A stretch of 64,000 bases of DNA from Bactericera cockerelli (Eukaryota; Arthropoda; Insecta; Hemiptera; Triozidae), in NCBI GenBank assembly GCA_024516035.1, contig CM044962.1, forward strand, positions 10,001,595 through 10,065,594, given 5' to 3'. Every line of letters begins with the position of its first letter. The stretch's first letter is position 1. This document shows, piece by piece, positions 21,310-32,100 of the stretch. A model generated the notes under the pieces. It saw nothing but the letters and a program-made list of their open reading frames with translations. It was not told the DNA's origin and did no database searches. The position numbers and the translations under genes were made by a program.

Positions 21310-24244
21310 CCAGACAGCACGGCAGGTGACTTCCAGTCTGGATTTAAGGTGGAAATATCCAGGTGTATAAAGTCAACTGGACCTCCAACTGTCCCGACAG
21401 CTGGATTTTTCCATTATGGATTAAATCAGTTGACCAGCCACCTGGATATTTCCAACAAAAATCCATCTAGACTCAGTCACCTGGGCAGTCAGCTGGAAAT
21501 ATAACGACTCTCTCCAGCTAGGACATAACTAGAATTTAGTCAGTTGACCAGTCAGCTGGAAATGTTCCATATTTTTCCAGTTTACATAAAACGCGTCGTT
21601 TGTTGAAGACGCCATCTTTGATCTTTCGTAATTTCAGAAATTGTGATATTGGTGATTGTAAATTGTTTTAAATAATTAATAATTCTTTTAAATATTAGGT
21701 ATTTCATTTAGTTTTGAACATTTTTAAATACAAATATCATTTTAATTAGTTTTGATCTTTTTTATAACTACTGATAAAAAACTCGTTTAGATAAAACTCG
21801 TCCTTCGTTGAAGGAAATTCAGAAATTGTGATATTTTTGTGACAAATTGTGAATTGTTTTAAATAATTAATAATTCTCTTAAATAATAGGTATTTCATTT
21901 ATTTGAACCTATTTTAAATACAAATAATATTTTAATTAGTTTTGAACATCTTTTTTATAACTATGAAAGTGTATACTTTGTCATTTCTGAACTCCAAATT
22001 TGCTTTCGAGGTGTATCAAAAAATAGTTCTTTAGTTTGTCTAAATCGTGAATCGTGACAGAAGAAAAGGAGAGGACAAGAAACATTTAATACTGGATCAC
22101 CTTTTTCATCTGACAATAACCATCCATTTCTAGAGACATCCACTTGGACCCTAATGAACTTTCTGCACTCTGCTGTTCCTGGACTAGCACAATGGACTAA
22201 CACCTACAGTTCACTTGGAATCATACCAGCTACCCATATTAATCTCACCTAGCCTAGCCAAGCCAAAGTAGGACCATGTGTTAAGGGAAACAGAAATTTT
22301 TATGCTCAAGATCTCTTGACCATAGGTTGGCTAAAAAAAGGTTCTGGTTCAAGCAAGGAAACAGCTGAATGCATAGTGCTAGATAGTGAAATTTTTCACT
22401 CTGTGGATTTTAATTAGATGTACAATACATATTATTATAAAATGAATATTTCACTCAGGTGGTTCTGCCACACTAAAAAATGATGTTTACTTTGTGTCAT
22501 GCTTCCTGATTACTTGATTTAAAATTAATTGGCCAATTTAATGTGCACTGTTCATAATAACAATAATAACTATTGTGCTCTCTCTACCATCTTATTACTA
22601 TGAAGCCCCTTAAATTTTGAGTTAATTTTATATCTATTTAAAAAAAGTGTTCCACACTATTGTGTTTTATAATTTCACTAGTCTTAACAAGTCAATTTTG
22701 TTTTAATTTAAGTATAACAATGTTTTTTGGTAATAATTCTCAAAGCAAACAACCCAGCAATTCTAATTAGCCACAGCAGTATATAAACTGTCATGAAGGA
22801 TTACAAATACATAATAACATTCACTAATCCACGTTCCACCACATTAGACATTGCTTAACTTTTGCAATTTCATGAAAACTGGTGTATTCCATGCCCCATC
22901 TTCATTTTCTGCTGGCTATTAGTTTATTTCTTTGTTATTTTTGGTTTCACAAAAGAAATATATTTTAATTTACATAGTATTATTATTTTATTGTGATTAT
23001 GTACATGTTATGAGCATATTTTATAATTGGATATCATTATTTTATTTCTATACTAGCTAAAACCTGGCATTTTGTCACCATTAAGGGTTTTTCTCATGGC
23101 CGGTGTCCCAATAAAAATAATAATAACACTTTTAATTGGAAGGTAACCACCAGGTAAGGTTAAAGGTTATGCTCAAAGCATTTTCTACCACCTAACCCTC
23201 AGAGTCTTATTATTATGTGGTCACAACCATAATGAGGAAAATTTTGAAACAACGGAACCCTACGCTAGGTTGATTATCTGAGTAGCGCGTTAACCACTTG
23301 ATTACCAGTGCACTTGAAAATTGTATTAGATATTTTAATTTTGATAATTTTCTAGTATGTTGAAGGTGGCTTAGGGGGGTGAACTCTCAGTGAGAGTACC
23401 ATTTGGTATTGTAACCCCAAGAGGACATAGTCAGCCAGACATGCACAACTTTGAGTTTTATATATGTATAGAGATTATACCTACTTAGCAAATACTTGTG
23501 ATACATTGGTACAAGGTCTTGTGACATGGTGGAAATTTGATAGTGCATTTTACACTTTTGGGACAATTTTTTTAATAATAAACACTTTTATTGTAAAAAT
23601 ATAATAATGTTAAAGAGTCTTATTTGAATTGTGTTGTTTAAAACAGATTAGTTATTTTCTTTTTCTTTCCAAATTTCTATATAAAAAAATTATACTCAAA
23701 ATTGATATGTTAAAAAAACCTATTTAAAATTTATTACTTTATTTTTATACAAAAAAAATATTCTTCATGAGATTTGAATGTATGGCCTCTAAATAAAATA
23801 ACTTAAATTGAATTTATGCCTAATATACATTTGTTTCTAGTATTTTTATTACTATTATTATTATTATATTTTTTTTTTTTTGCAAAAAAATGCATATAAT
23901 GGGATTCGAACCCACGACCTCAAAACCAAGAGCGTAGCATTTAATTATTATGTAGGATAATGTACAGTATAGGTAAATAGGTATGTAAGCATTGGGGTAG
24001 TGACTTCTTATCCCATCCACTAGAGAGCGCTACTAGTAGCTGGAAATAAGTGGAACAAATCCAGTTGACTTTGGGCAACTGACTTCCAGTTAAAAGTTGG
24101 GTTACTTTCCAGTTCATTTCCAGTTGATTTCCAGGTGGAGGTCAGGTGGAAGCTGGAAAACTCCAGCTGATTTCCAGGTGGGCAAGTAGACTTTTTCCAC
24201 CTAACAGTATGGTATACATCCAGTTGACTGTGCTGTCTGGGGGG
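21309..24244. mobile_element. Non-autonomous DNA transposon inside LINE ORF1
   Basis: The ends share the inverted terminus CCAGACAGCAC (21310 and complement to 24240), then related subterminal motifs (AGTCAACTGGA, AGGTGGAAA) on both sides. TAA stands just outside each end (21306-21308 and 24245-24247). Removing the element and one TAA brings the two ORF1 parts into one frame. A 3-bp TAA target suggests PIF/Harbinger. Inside are a tandem duplication of about 180 bp (21630-21965), a family C SINE and a tRNA-like scrap (about 23900-23930), but no transposase ORF. Confidence 0.7.
23130..23315 (-). repeat. SINE, family C, inside the DNA transposon
   Basis: On the plus strand it reads GGTAACCACCAGGTAAGG, CCCTCAGAGTCTTATTATTA and ends near GTTAACCACTTGATTACCAG, the complement of the family C head. 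Confidence 0.75.
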
Positions 24245-24245
24245 T

Positions 24246-25823
24246 AACATACAAACTGTACCGCACAATTCCACTACTTATTCAAACTCTGTGACAGCTG
24301 AATCTAGTCCTTCGACATCTTCTGTTACTGATTTTAATCAATCTAGAATTTCTCACCGCCCCAGTTCAAGTACTGTTTCCAGAGCACCCAGGGAGAGAAT
24401 AAGTTTTCGTAGCACACCTACTAGTAAAAGTAGTCCAGCCGCCTCTCCTAGTCCATCCAGCTCCAAACTTCCGAGACACTCAGCAGCAACTTCAATTCCA
24501 ACTTCAACTTCAGTTCCAACTTCAATCCAAACTTCAACTTCAAAGTGCACCTCTATCACTACTCTCGCCTCTTCAGTCCCTGACACCATACCTCAGAGTA
24601 ACTCTGTCCCCGCCGACACTCTACCTAAGAGTAATTCAGACAACTCTGACTCTACTTCTACTTCTGCTGCTGTTCACCAGGCAGTCTCTGCTTACTCTGT
24701 GGAACAACTTTTACATGAACGGGATGCTCTCATCGACAAAATTGCCGATCTTACCACTCAACTTGAGCGTCAAAATGCTGTTCAGGCCTCTACCAGAATC
24801 TCTGCTGTTGATCCCACTGCTCCTGTTGGAGAAAATTTTCCTAAAGAAAATGTTATCTTTATGAAACCTGCCACACGACCTGAGCTTCAGACAGCTGCCC
24901 CTCCCACTGCTACTGTGTCTCCTCCAACTCTTACCATCACTTCAGCTAGAAAGAATTACCCTCCTTTCAGAATTGCCATTTTCTCTGATAGTATGTGTAG
25001 GGATTTTGCAGATATTTTGAAGTCTCAAGTTTCTAACATTCAAGTGACTTCTGATATTAAGCCGGGCGCATTTTTTTCTCAGGTCATAAAACCCATTGCC
25101 ACCCAATGTAAAGATTTTGGTTCAGATGATTATGTTTTCATTCATGCGGGCACAAACGACATGGACCTCCTTCAACCTAACTCGGCCAAACGTTTCATGC
25201 TTCCTGCAACCCTTATGAACCTCTCTACTAGGACTAATATTTTCTTATGTAGTATCCCCTATCGTTACGATAGTAAAGCTTACTTATCTACCAATATATA
25301 CGAGAGCAATAATTTTTTTAAATATCTTTGTGCCAAGTCTGATTTTAACTTTTTTGATACTAATAATTTTATATCTCGACCCATGTTTACTGAAGAGGGT
25401 TTACATTATAATCGAAGGGGTAAAATGGTACTTGCCTCTTGTTTTCTAAAATACATTCAAGTTCCTCTAGCTTATATTTCTCACACTAGAAATTTATCAG
25501 TTAATACTAGTAAACTCACTACTTGCTCTACTAACCATTTTTCCACTTGTAACTGTGTTCGTTTACAGACAGCGACCTTGACGCGACAAAACGTTCATGA
25601 TGTGGGGACGCAGACAAAAAATGATGTCCATTCAGATAAAAATCATTCAGTTTCTACGTTTGGTTCTTTCTTTAATGACACGGTTACCGATCTAATTGAC
25701 CTCTCCACAGTTAATGATGACCTCATTTGTAACTCTTTTCCAGTACCTGTTCTACCTAATGACCATGTTCCCCGCTGCCAAAGCTCAAATTTCAGAGTCG
25801 AGGATCGAACCCTCGCAACTTGA
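24246..25823 (+). CDS. LINE ORF1 protein with SGNH-hydrolase-like (esterase) domain, main part
   Basis: The open frame runs from the transposon junction to TGA 25821-25823. A Ser/Thr/Pro-rich region is followed by a likely coiled coil (QLLHERDALIDKIADLTTQL, near 24700-24780) and an SGNH-like domain. The latter has nucleophile block FSDSM (about 24983), Asn block HAGTND (about 25143) and His block LHYN (about 25402). ORF1 proteins with such an esterase domain are known from CR1-clade LINEs, where it may help bind membranes or RNP. The C-terminus is low complexity. The 3' end overlaps ORF2 by four bases. The N-terminal part lies at 21157-21309. Confidence 0.8.
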   Translation, partial: NIQTVPHNSTTYSNSVTAESSPSTSSVTDFNQSRISHRPSSSTVSRAPRERISFRSTPTSKSSPAASPSPSSSKLPRHSAATSIPTSTSVPTSIQTSTSKCTSITTLASSVPDTIPQSNSVPADTLPKSNSDNSDSTSTSAAVHQAVSAYSVEQLLHERDALIDKIADLTTQLERQNAVQASTRISAVDPTAPVGENFPKENVIFMKPATRPELQTAAPPTATVSPPTLTITSARKNYPPFRIAIFSDSMCRDFADILKSQVSNIQVTSDIKPGAFFSQVIKPIATQCKDFGSDDYVFIHAGTNDMDLLQPNSAKRFMLPATLMNLSTRTNIFLCSIPYRYDSKAYLSTNIYESNNFFKYLCAKSDFNFFDTNNFISRPMFTEEGLHYNRRGKMVLASCFLKYIQVPLAYISHTRNLSVNTSKLTTCSTNHFSTCNCVRLQTATLTRQNVHDVGTQTKNDVHSDKNHSVSTFGSFFNDTVTDLIDLSTVNDDLICNSFPVPVLPNDHVPRCQSSNFRVEDRTLAT

Positions 25824-28738
25824 TAGTTCTTACGTCGGGTTCTCAACAGAACTTTTCCTCTCCTCATTTTTCATCTACCTCGCCTTCTTTTTCCCACTCA
25901 GCTTTACCTCGCTCCCCCCTCTCGCGGCTCTCTATCTTTTATCAAAATGTTCGGGGATTAAGAAGCAAATTATCTTTAACTCGCTCTATTTTGCCACTTG
26001 AAGATTACGAAATTTTTGCCTTCACAGAGACTAATCTTACTCCCTCTTTTTTTTCGTCTGAGATTGGCTTCATAAAGTTTTCCGTTCACCGCTGTGACAG
26101 AGACCTCAAACACTCGGCCAAGAAATCTGGTGGTGGCGTCCTTATTGCTATTCACGATCGGCACTGTTCCTCACTCATTTCTAAGTCATCTCGAGGATTT
26201 GAACAACTTTTTGTGCGTGTAACGATTGGTAGTACACCAAGTAACAAATACATATTTTGTGTAGTGTATATTCCTCCTTCCTCTCCCCCTTCGTTATTCT
26301 CTGCTCATTTTGACGAGGTTGAGCGTCTACAAAACCTTTATCCAAATGACACTTTTGTTCTCCTTGGTGACTACAACTTACCGGAATTAACTTGGTGTGA
26401 TATTTCATCTCTCCCCACCAGCTCCTCACTCCGTAGCTGTTTGTTTCTGGATCGAATATCATTCTTTGATTTTAAACAACTGAATTATGTCCGCAATGAA
26501 GATGATCATATATTGGATCTGGTGTTGTGTTCTTCCTCCATAGACTCTTGTTCTGTTGAACGCTGTGAATCTTTTCTGAGAGTGGATTCTCCACACCCTC
26601 CACTGTGTTTTACATTTTCTGTTGCTTATTTGCAAACTTTCGATGAGGATTATGTGGGTTTTAATTTTCGCAAAGCCCCATACATTTACTTGAATACTCT
26701 TTTTTCTACGTTTGACTGGGTCTCTTTCTTTAGTTCTCCTGATGTTGAAGTTAACACTCGTCTTTTCTCTGAATTTATTAATAATGTCATAACTCTATTT
26801 GTCCCTTCAATTTCTGTAAAACGCGATTCATTTCCTTCATGGTATTCTTCCTACCTCAAATCACTGATCATCCAAAAGAAGTGTGCACATAGGATCTATA
26901 AGTCATCTCGGTCTTCTCATTCATATTCTATTTTCTCACGTCTTCGTACTCTCTGTAAGGATGAGTCCCATCGCTGTTATTCCTCATATATATCTCGTGT
27001 TGCTAGTAATATCAGGGAAGATCCGCGATACTTCTGGAAGTACAGTAAGAACCTCCGTGGCGGTTCTAGTATGCCCAAGGTGATGAGGTATAATGATATA
27101 GAATCCTCTTGTTCTAAGTCTTCTGCCGATTTATTTGCAAAACACTTCTCTTCTTCGTTTGCCAGTGTTCCTCTCTGTTCGCATCAGTTTTCCTATGTCT
27201 CGTCTGATCAGGTTTCATCTTGTGTCATTACCGTCGACTCAGTCCTTAGGAAACTCAAGTCCTTGAGTATTCACAAAGGAATGGGTCCAGATGGAATCCC
27301 CCCAATCTTCCTCAAGTATTGCTGTTCTTCCTTAGCTTTTCCCTTATCTTTACTTTTCAATCAGTCTTTGTCCTCAGGTATATTTCCATCTCTTTGGAAG
27401 ATTAGTTTTGTTTCGCCAGTTCCTAAGAAAGATAATTCTCGTGACGATATTACTAATTATCGCCCCATTTCTATCCTCTCTGCGATTCCTAAACTTTTTG
27501 AAGCTTTAGTTCTCGAGAATTTGTTTCCTCATTTTACACCTTTGATCGTTAACAATCAACACGGTTTTCTTCCTCGTAAATCGGTATCTACCAATCTTCT
27601 TTGCTATGTTGATTATATTTCTCGTCATATTCATGGATCTCAAGTTGATTCAATATACCTGGACTTGACAAAGGCCTTTGATAGGGTGAATCATAGGGTT
27701 CTTCTCGATAAACTTTCGGCATATGGCATATCTGGATCGTTATTTGATTGGTTTTCTAGTTATATTTCTGGTAGACACTGTGTAGTTCGTTTGGGTTCTT
27801 CTGTCTCTTCTTCTTTTCCTACCTCATCTGGAGTACCCCAAGGTTCCCATCTTGGACCTATTCTATTTTTATTGTTTATTAATGATGTATTCCAATGTTT
27901 ATCTCAGCATGATATTCAATTTCTACTCTTTTGTGACGACATAAAATTTTTCCGTCAAATTCGCTCTGCTGACGACTTTGAAGTACTCCAGAATGCTTTG
28001 AATGATCTTATAACCTGGTTCGATTGTAATTTTCTGGAGGTAAATTCCGCTAAATGTAATGTTATTACTTTCTCGCGTACCAAGTTTCCTTACATCTTTA
28101 ATTATTCACTCAAGTCATGTGTTGTTCCTCGATCTAACTGCGTCAGGGATCTTGGTGTACTTTTTGACTCAAGTTTATCTTTTAATCCTCACATAGACTC
28201 TATTTGTTCAAAAGCTTCTAAAATGTTAGGTTTCATTACACGTTCAACAAAAGATTTTCCAGATCATATGTCATTTAAAATCTTGTATTGTTCTCTAGTT
28301 CGCAGTGTCTTGGAGTTTGCATCAACTATCTGGAACCCCACTTTCGCATTACATTCAGGCCGTATTGAAAATATACAACATAGAGCCCTCCGAACTTTGC
28401 GATTTAAAATAAGAGCTCCCGAACAAACATACTCTGATTTGGAAAAAAATCTCAACCTTCTTTCCCTTTCCTCCAGGAGAGAAATGTATGATTGTATCAC
28501 CTTCTTTAGTATTCTAAACTCCAAAATTGACACACCTGATCTTCTTTCTGCAATCAATATCAACATTCCTTCTTACACTACTCGAGCTCCTTTTCCCTTT
28601 AAACCACCTTTCGTTCGTACTTCTTATTTGCAAAATTCCCCCATGATCAGGTTTCAGAGAACAGCTAACCTTCATAATAGCATCGACTTTTTTTTCACTT
28701 CCATTGATTTTCTCAAAGCTTACTTCTCTGATATATAA
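25820..28738 (+). CDS. LINE ORF2: endonuclease and reverse transcriptase
   Basis: 972 codons with no stop. The N-terminal apurinic-type endonuclease (about 40-270) has YQNVRGLRSK, FTETNL, LLGDYNLPEL and DSPHPPL. The reverse transcriptase (about 470-760) has KAFDRVNHRVLL, GVPQGSHLGPILF and FCDD at about 704. No RNase H domain follows. There is no in-frame ATG before the reverse transcriptase core; the frame overlaps the ORF1 stop (CTTGATAG) in the -1 phase, so expression by reinitiation or frameshift is likely. Stop at 28736-28738, about 280 bases before the 3' tail. Confidence 0.9.
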   Translation: MIVLTSGSQQNFSSPHFSSTSPSFSHSALPRSPLSRLSIFYQNVRGLRSKLSLTRSILPLEDYEIFAFTETNLTPSFFSSEIGFIKFSVHRCDRDLKHSAKKSGGGVLIAIHDRHCSSLISKSSRGFEQLFVRVTIGSTPSNKYIFCVVYIPPSSPPSLFSAHFDEVERLQNLYPNDTFVLLGDYNLPELTWCDISSLPTSSSLRSCLFLDRISFFDFKQLNYVRNEDDHILDLVLCSSSIDSCSVERCESFLRVDSPHPPLCFTFSVAYLQTFDEDYVGFNFRKAPYIYLNTLFSTFDWVSFFSSPDVEVNTRLFSEFINNVITLFVPSISVKRDSFPSWYSSYLKSLIIQKKCAHRIYKSSRSSHSYSIFSRLRTLCKDESHRCYSSYISRVASNIREDPRYFWKYSKNLRGGSSMPKVMRYNDIESSCSKSSADLFAKHFSSSFASVPLCSHQFSYVSSDQVSSCVITVDSVLRKLKSLSIHKGMGPDGIPPIFLKYCCSSLAFPLSLLFNQSLSSGIFPSLWKISFVSPVPKKDNSRDDITNYRPISILSAIPKLFEALVLENLFPHFTPLIVNNQHGFLPRKSVSTNLLCYVDYISRHIHGSQVDSIYLDLTKAFDRVNHRVLLDKLSAYGISGSLFDWFSSYISGRHCVVRLGSSVSSSFPTSSGVPQGSHLGPILFLLFINDVFQCLSQHDIQFLLFCDDIKFFRQIRSADDFEVLQNALNDLITWFDCNFLEVNSAKCNVITFSRTKFPYIFNYSLKSCVVPRSNCVRDLGVLFDSSLSFNPHIDSICSKASKMLGFITRSTKDFPDHMSFKILYCSLVRSVLEFASTIWNPTFALHSGRIENIQHRALRTLRFKIRAPEQTYSDLEKNLNLLSLSSRREMYDCITFFSILNSKIDTPDLLSAININIPSYTTRAPFPFKPPFVRTSYLQNSPMIRFQRTANLHNSIDFFFTSIDFLKAYFSDI

Positions 28739-29146
28739 TGTTTCTAGTTTACTTTCTCTTTCTTTCCCAATTCTTTTCCTCACCAAATTCACTTCCCTTT
28801 ATTATTCTTGTTGTGGGTTTTATTTGATTTTTGTACTGGTTAAGTATGCATTTTACTTGTTAGTTTTAGTGCAATTTGATAGTTAGTGTAAGTTTAGTTA
28901 AGTTAATATTAATTATTATATTTTTTAATGCCTATTAGTTAGGGTAAATATTGTAATTTAGTTAGTACAGGGTCCGCCCGTTTGTGATTTAAATAAATAA
29001 ATAAATAAATAAATAAAGAGTGAATCAATCTAGTTTACATTTATTTAACAGAGAACAGAAAAGTGAGTTGGTAGAAATCTAAACCAAGAATGACAAGTCG
29101 TTCGGTACCCAGTCGAGAAGAGGACATTCTTCCGGCCAGTAAATAG

Positions 29147-32100
29147 TCAATATGTATCATATGTCCCCCCTGTAATGTGTGAGTCGGATCTGATCCACAT
29201 GTCTCCGCCACTCCCGTCCATCATCCAAAGCAATCCTTGTCGCTCCGTTATTTTTCCGAACACCCATCTTGGTCCTCGGAAGTAGTTGCGAGCTTGCACT
29301 CGGTCTCCTATATTGAAAAATCTGCCTTTGTGTGAGACTCCCGGTTGAGTGTTCCTTGTTTCTAGCTCCGGAGGTTTCATTATAGCATCGAGTCTTGTTC
29401 TCGGGTCTCTTCCAAGCATCATAGAGTAGGGAGATACCCCGTCGCTATTTGGCACCTTCCTCAGCTGCATCAGTAGTCTACAGATTTTAAGATTTATGTC
29501 ACCAGCCTCCTCGCACATAGCATTCAGGTGCTTCTTAACTGTTTGCACAAAGCGTTCGGCTTGCCCGTTGGTTGATGGATGAAATGCAGCTGATGTCTTG
29601 TGAATGACGAAATTCGACTGTAAGAAATTTTCAAAAATATGAGATTTAAATTGAGATCCGTTATCTGAAACACACATTAATGGTAAACCAAAAATTGTAA
29701 ATAATTTTCTCAGTTCACGGATACAAAAATCTGAAGTAGTAGTTTTTGTTGGGATAACTTCTACCCATTTACTGTGCGCGTCCACAACAATAAAGTACCA
29801 CAACCCGTTGTCTGGACCAGCGAAATCGATATGTATTCTTTGCCAAGGTTGCTGTGGGTGTTCCCAGTGATGTACTTTAGTTTTGGGCGGGTCGTTTTGT
29901 TTCATGCAGCATTGTCTACAGGTACGGATCATGTCTTCGATGTTCTTATCCACATTTTTCCAGTAACAGAAACTTCTGCATAACGCCTTCATTTTTACCA
30001 TGCCAAGATGTCCAACATGTAACTCTTCCAACACGTCTTTCTGTAACTTTTTAGGAATAACTACCCTAATTCCTCTAAAGATACAACCATCTTGTAATGT
30101 AAGTTCACTGTCATCATAACCAAGTGCTTGTAAACTTTTACCATTTTCCAAAGCATCTAAAATATTTTTTAAATCAGGGTCTTCTTTAGTTTCTTGTTGT
30201 ATTTTTGAAAAACTTATACTATTAAGTGTACTTATCTGGTTTGTTTGATATGCATAAGTCTCGTCTATTTCATTCATATTGGGTGTTTCGAATGGAAATC
30301 TTGATAGGTAGTCAGCATTGGCGTGTTCCGATGATCTCTTGTACTCTATGTTATAATCAAATCCTGACAAGAATAAAGCGTAATGAAACATTCTGGTGGC
30401 TGCTAAAGTAGGTAACATTTTGTTAGGGTGGAATATAGAAGTTAACGGTTTATTGTCAGTTATTAATATAAATTTACGTCCATAGAGATATTGAAAAAAT
30501 TTCCGGACTCCCCAGTAGATGGCTGTTGCTTCTTTATCGATTTGACTGTACTTCTGTTCACATCGTGTCAATGAGCGAGATGCGAAAGCGATTGGTCGCT
30601 CGTTACCATCTGCGTATCTATGACTCAGTACTGCTCCGAGCCCTACTGGAGATCCATCAGTGGCGAGTACTAGGGGGAGGTCAGGGTTGTAGTGCACAAG
30701 TACGTTGTCGTTCGATATTTCTTCTTTAATTTTTTTAAAACTCATTTCACTCTGTTCATTCCAATGAAATTTTTGATCTTTGCGTAATAATTTGTAGAGT
30801 GGATTCAAAATTGACGCAAGGTTGGGAATAAATTTACTGTAGTAATTTGCTAGTCCTAAGAATGTTCGTAACTCACTTACGTTTCCTGGCTGTTTAGCGT
30901 TTTGAATAGCAAGTACTTTGTCTTGGACTTTGTGCAACCCATCAGCGTCAATCCTGTGGCCTAGATATTCAATACTATTCTGTAAGAATTTACATTTTTC
31001 TCTGTTCAGTGAAAGATTTTGAGATTTTATGACCCCAAGGGTTGTATCTAACCTTTGTAATAATTCTTCCTCTGTGGCTCCTTGTATTATTATGTCGTCG
31101 AAAAAGCACTGTACCCCTTTTATTCCTTGTAGTAGTTTGTCCATAAATTTCTGCCACAGCCCTGGAGCAACTTTGACTCCAAACATCAATCTGTTTACTT
31201 TATAAACCCCCTTGTGAGTGGACAGACATTGTAGCATAGAACTTTCGTCGTCCATTTTGTAATGTAAATATGCCTTACTCAGGTCTAAAGTACAAAAAAA
31301 TTTGCCTCCATTCATTTCCGCAAAAATATTGTCAATTCGGGGTATTGGATAGTTGAAATCTTTAATTGATTTGTTTAGGGTTACCTTGTAATCTGCGCAG
31401 ATTCGTATTTCTCCATTTGGCTTTTCCTTAGTCACTATAGGAGTTCCCCAGTCGGAGTGATCTACCTTCGTGATGATTCCTTCTTTTTCAAGTCGCAGCA
31501 GCTCTTCCTCGGTTTTCACTTTCCGTGAATACGGCACTGGACGAGGCGGGCAAAATATTGGAGTCGCGTCTGGTTTCAGCTCGAGATGACCCAGTTCACT
31601 CGGTATGACTCCGATCTTGTCACTGAAAACATTTTCATATTTCGCAAGTAAGTGTTCCAACGGTGAACTTTTAGCAGATGTTAATGTTTTTATTTCAGCC
31701 CAATCCAAGTTTACTTCGCGAATCCAGTCGCGACCGAAAATAGGGTCTACCATCTGATTTACTATGATCAGTTTACCAACAAAATTTTGACTCTTGTAGT
31801 TACATTTCACAAAACACACTCCTCTAGGTTTTATGATTTCGCCAGTGTAAGTTTTCATTTCTATGCTAGTTTTGTAAATCTTACTATTCAGATTTAATTT
31901 GTTGTAATCGTCATAAGAAATAGAGCTTAGGGAGGCTCCTGTATCGACCTCCATTTGGAATGGTTTTGTTTCTAATAGTACATGTACCATAAATTTATCA
32001 GTTTTTTTACTACGTATCAAATTAACTTCGTAATTGGATTCTTCTCCTAAAATTTGTTCTTCTACTGTATGGTTTTTATGCTTGTTACTTTTAATAAATG

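Larger units (their letters stand above)
20677..29015 (+). mobile_element. CR1-like non-LTR retrotransposon (LINE) inserted in the Gypsy 3' LTR
   Basis: It begins at the break in the LTR (after TGTAAG) and ends in an AAAT-type tail (28990-29016) where the LTR resumes with AGAGTGAATC. The duplicated target is at most a few bases (AAG or similar). It carries ORF1 (21157-25823, interrupted by a DNA transposon) and ORF2 (25820-28738). The 5' UTR has an inverted repeat around TTCTCGAGAATG. It looks full length. Confidence 0.88.

Noticed and set aside
24353..24589. 78-residue minus-strand ORF
   Set aside because: Shadow of the low-complexity region of LINE ORF1.
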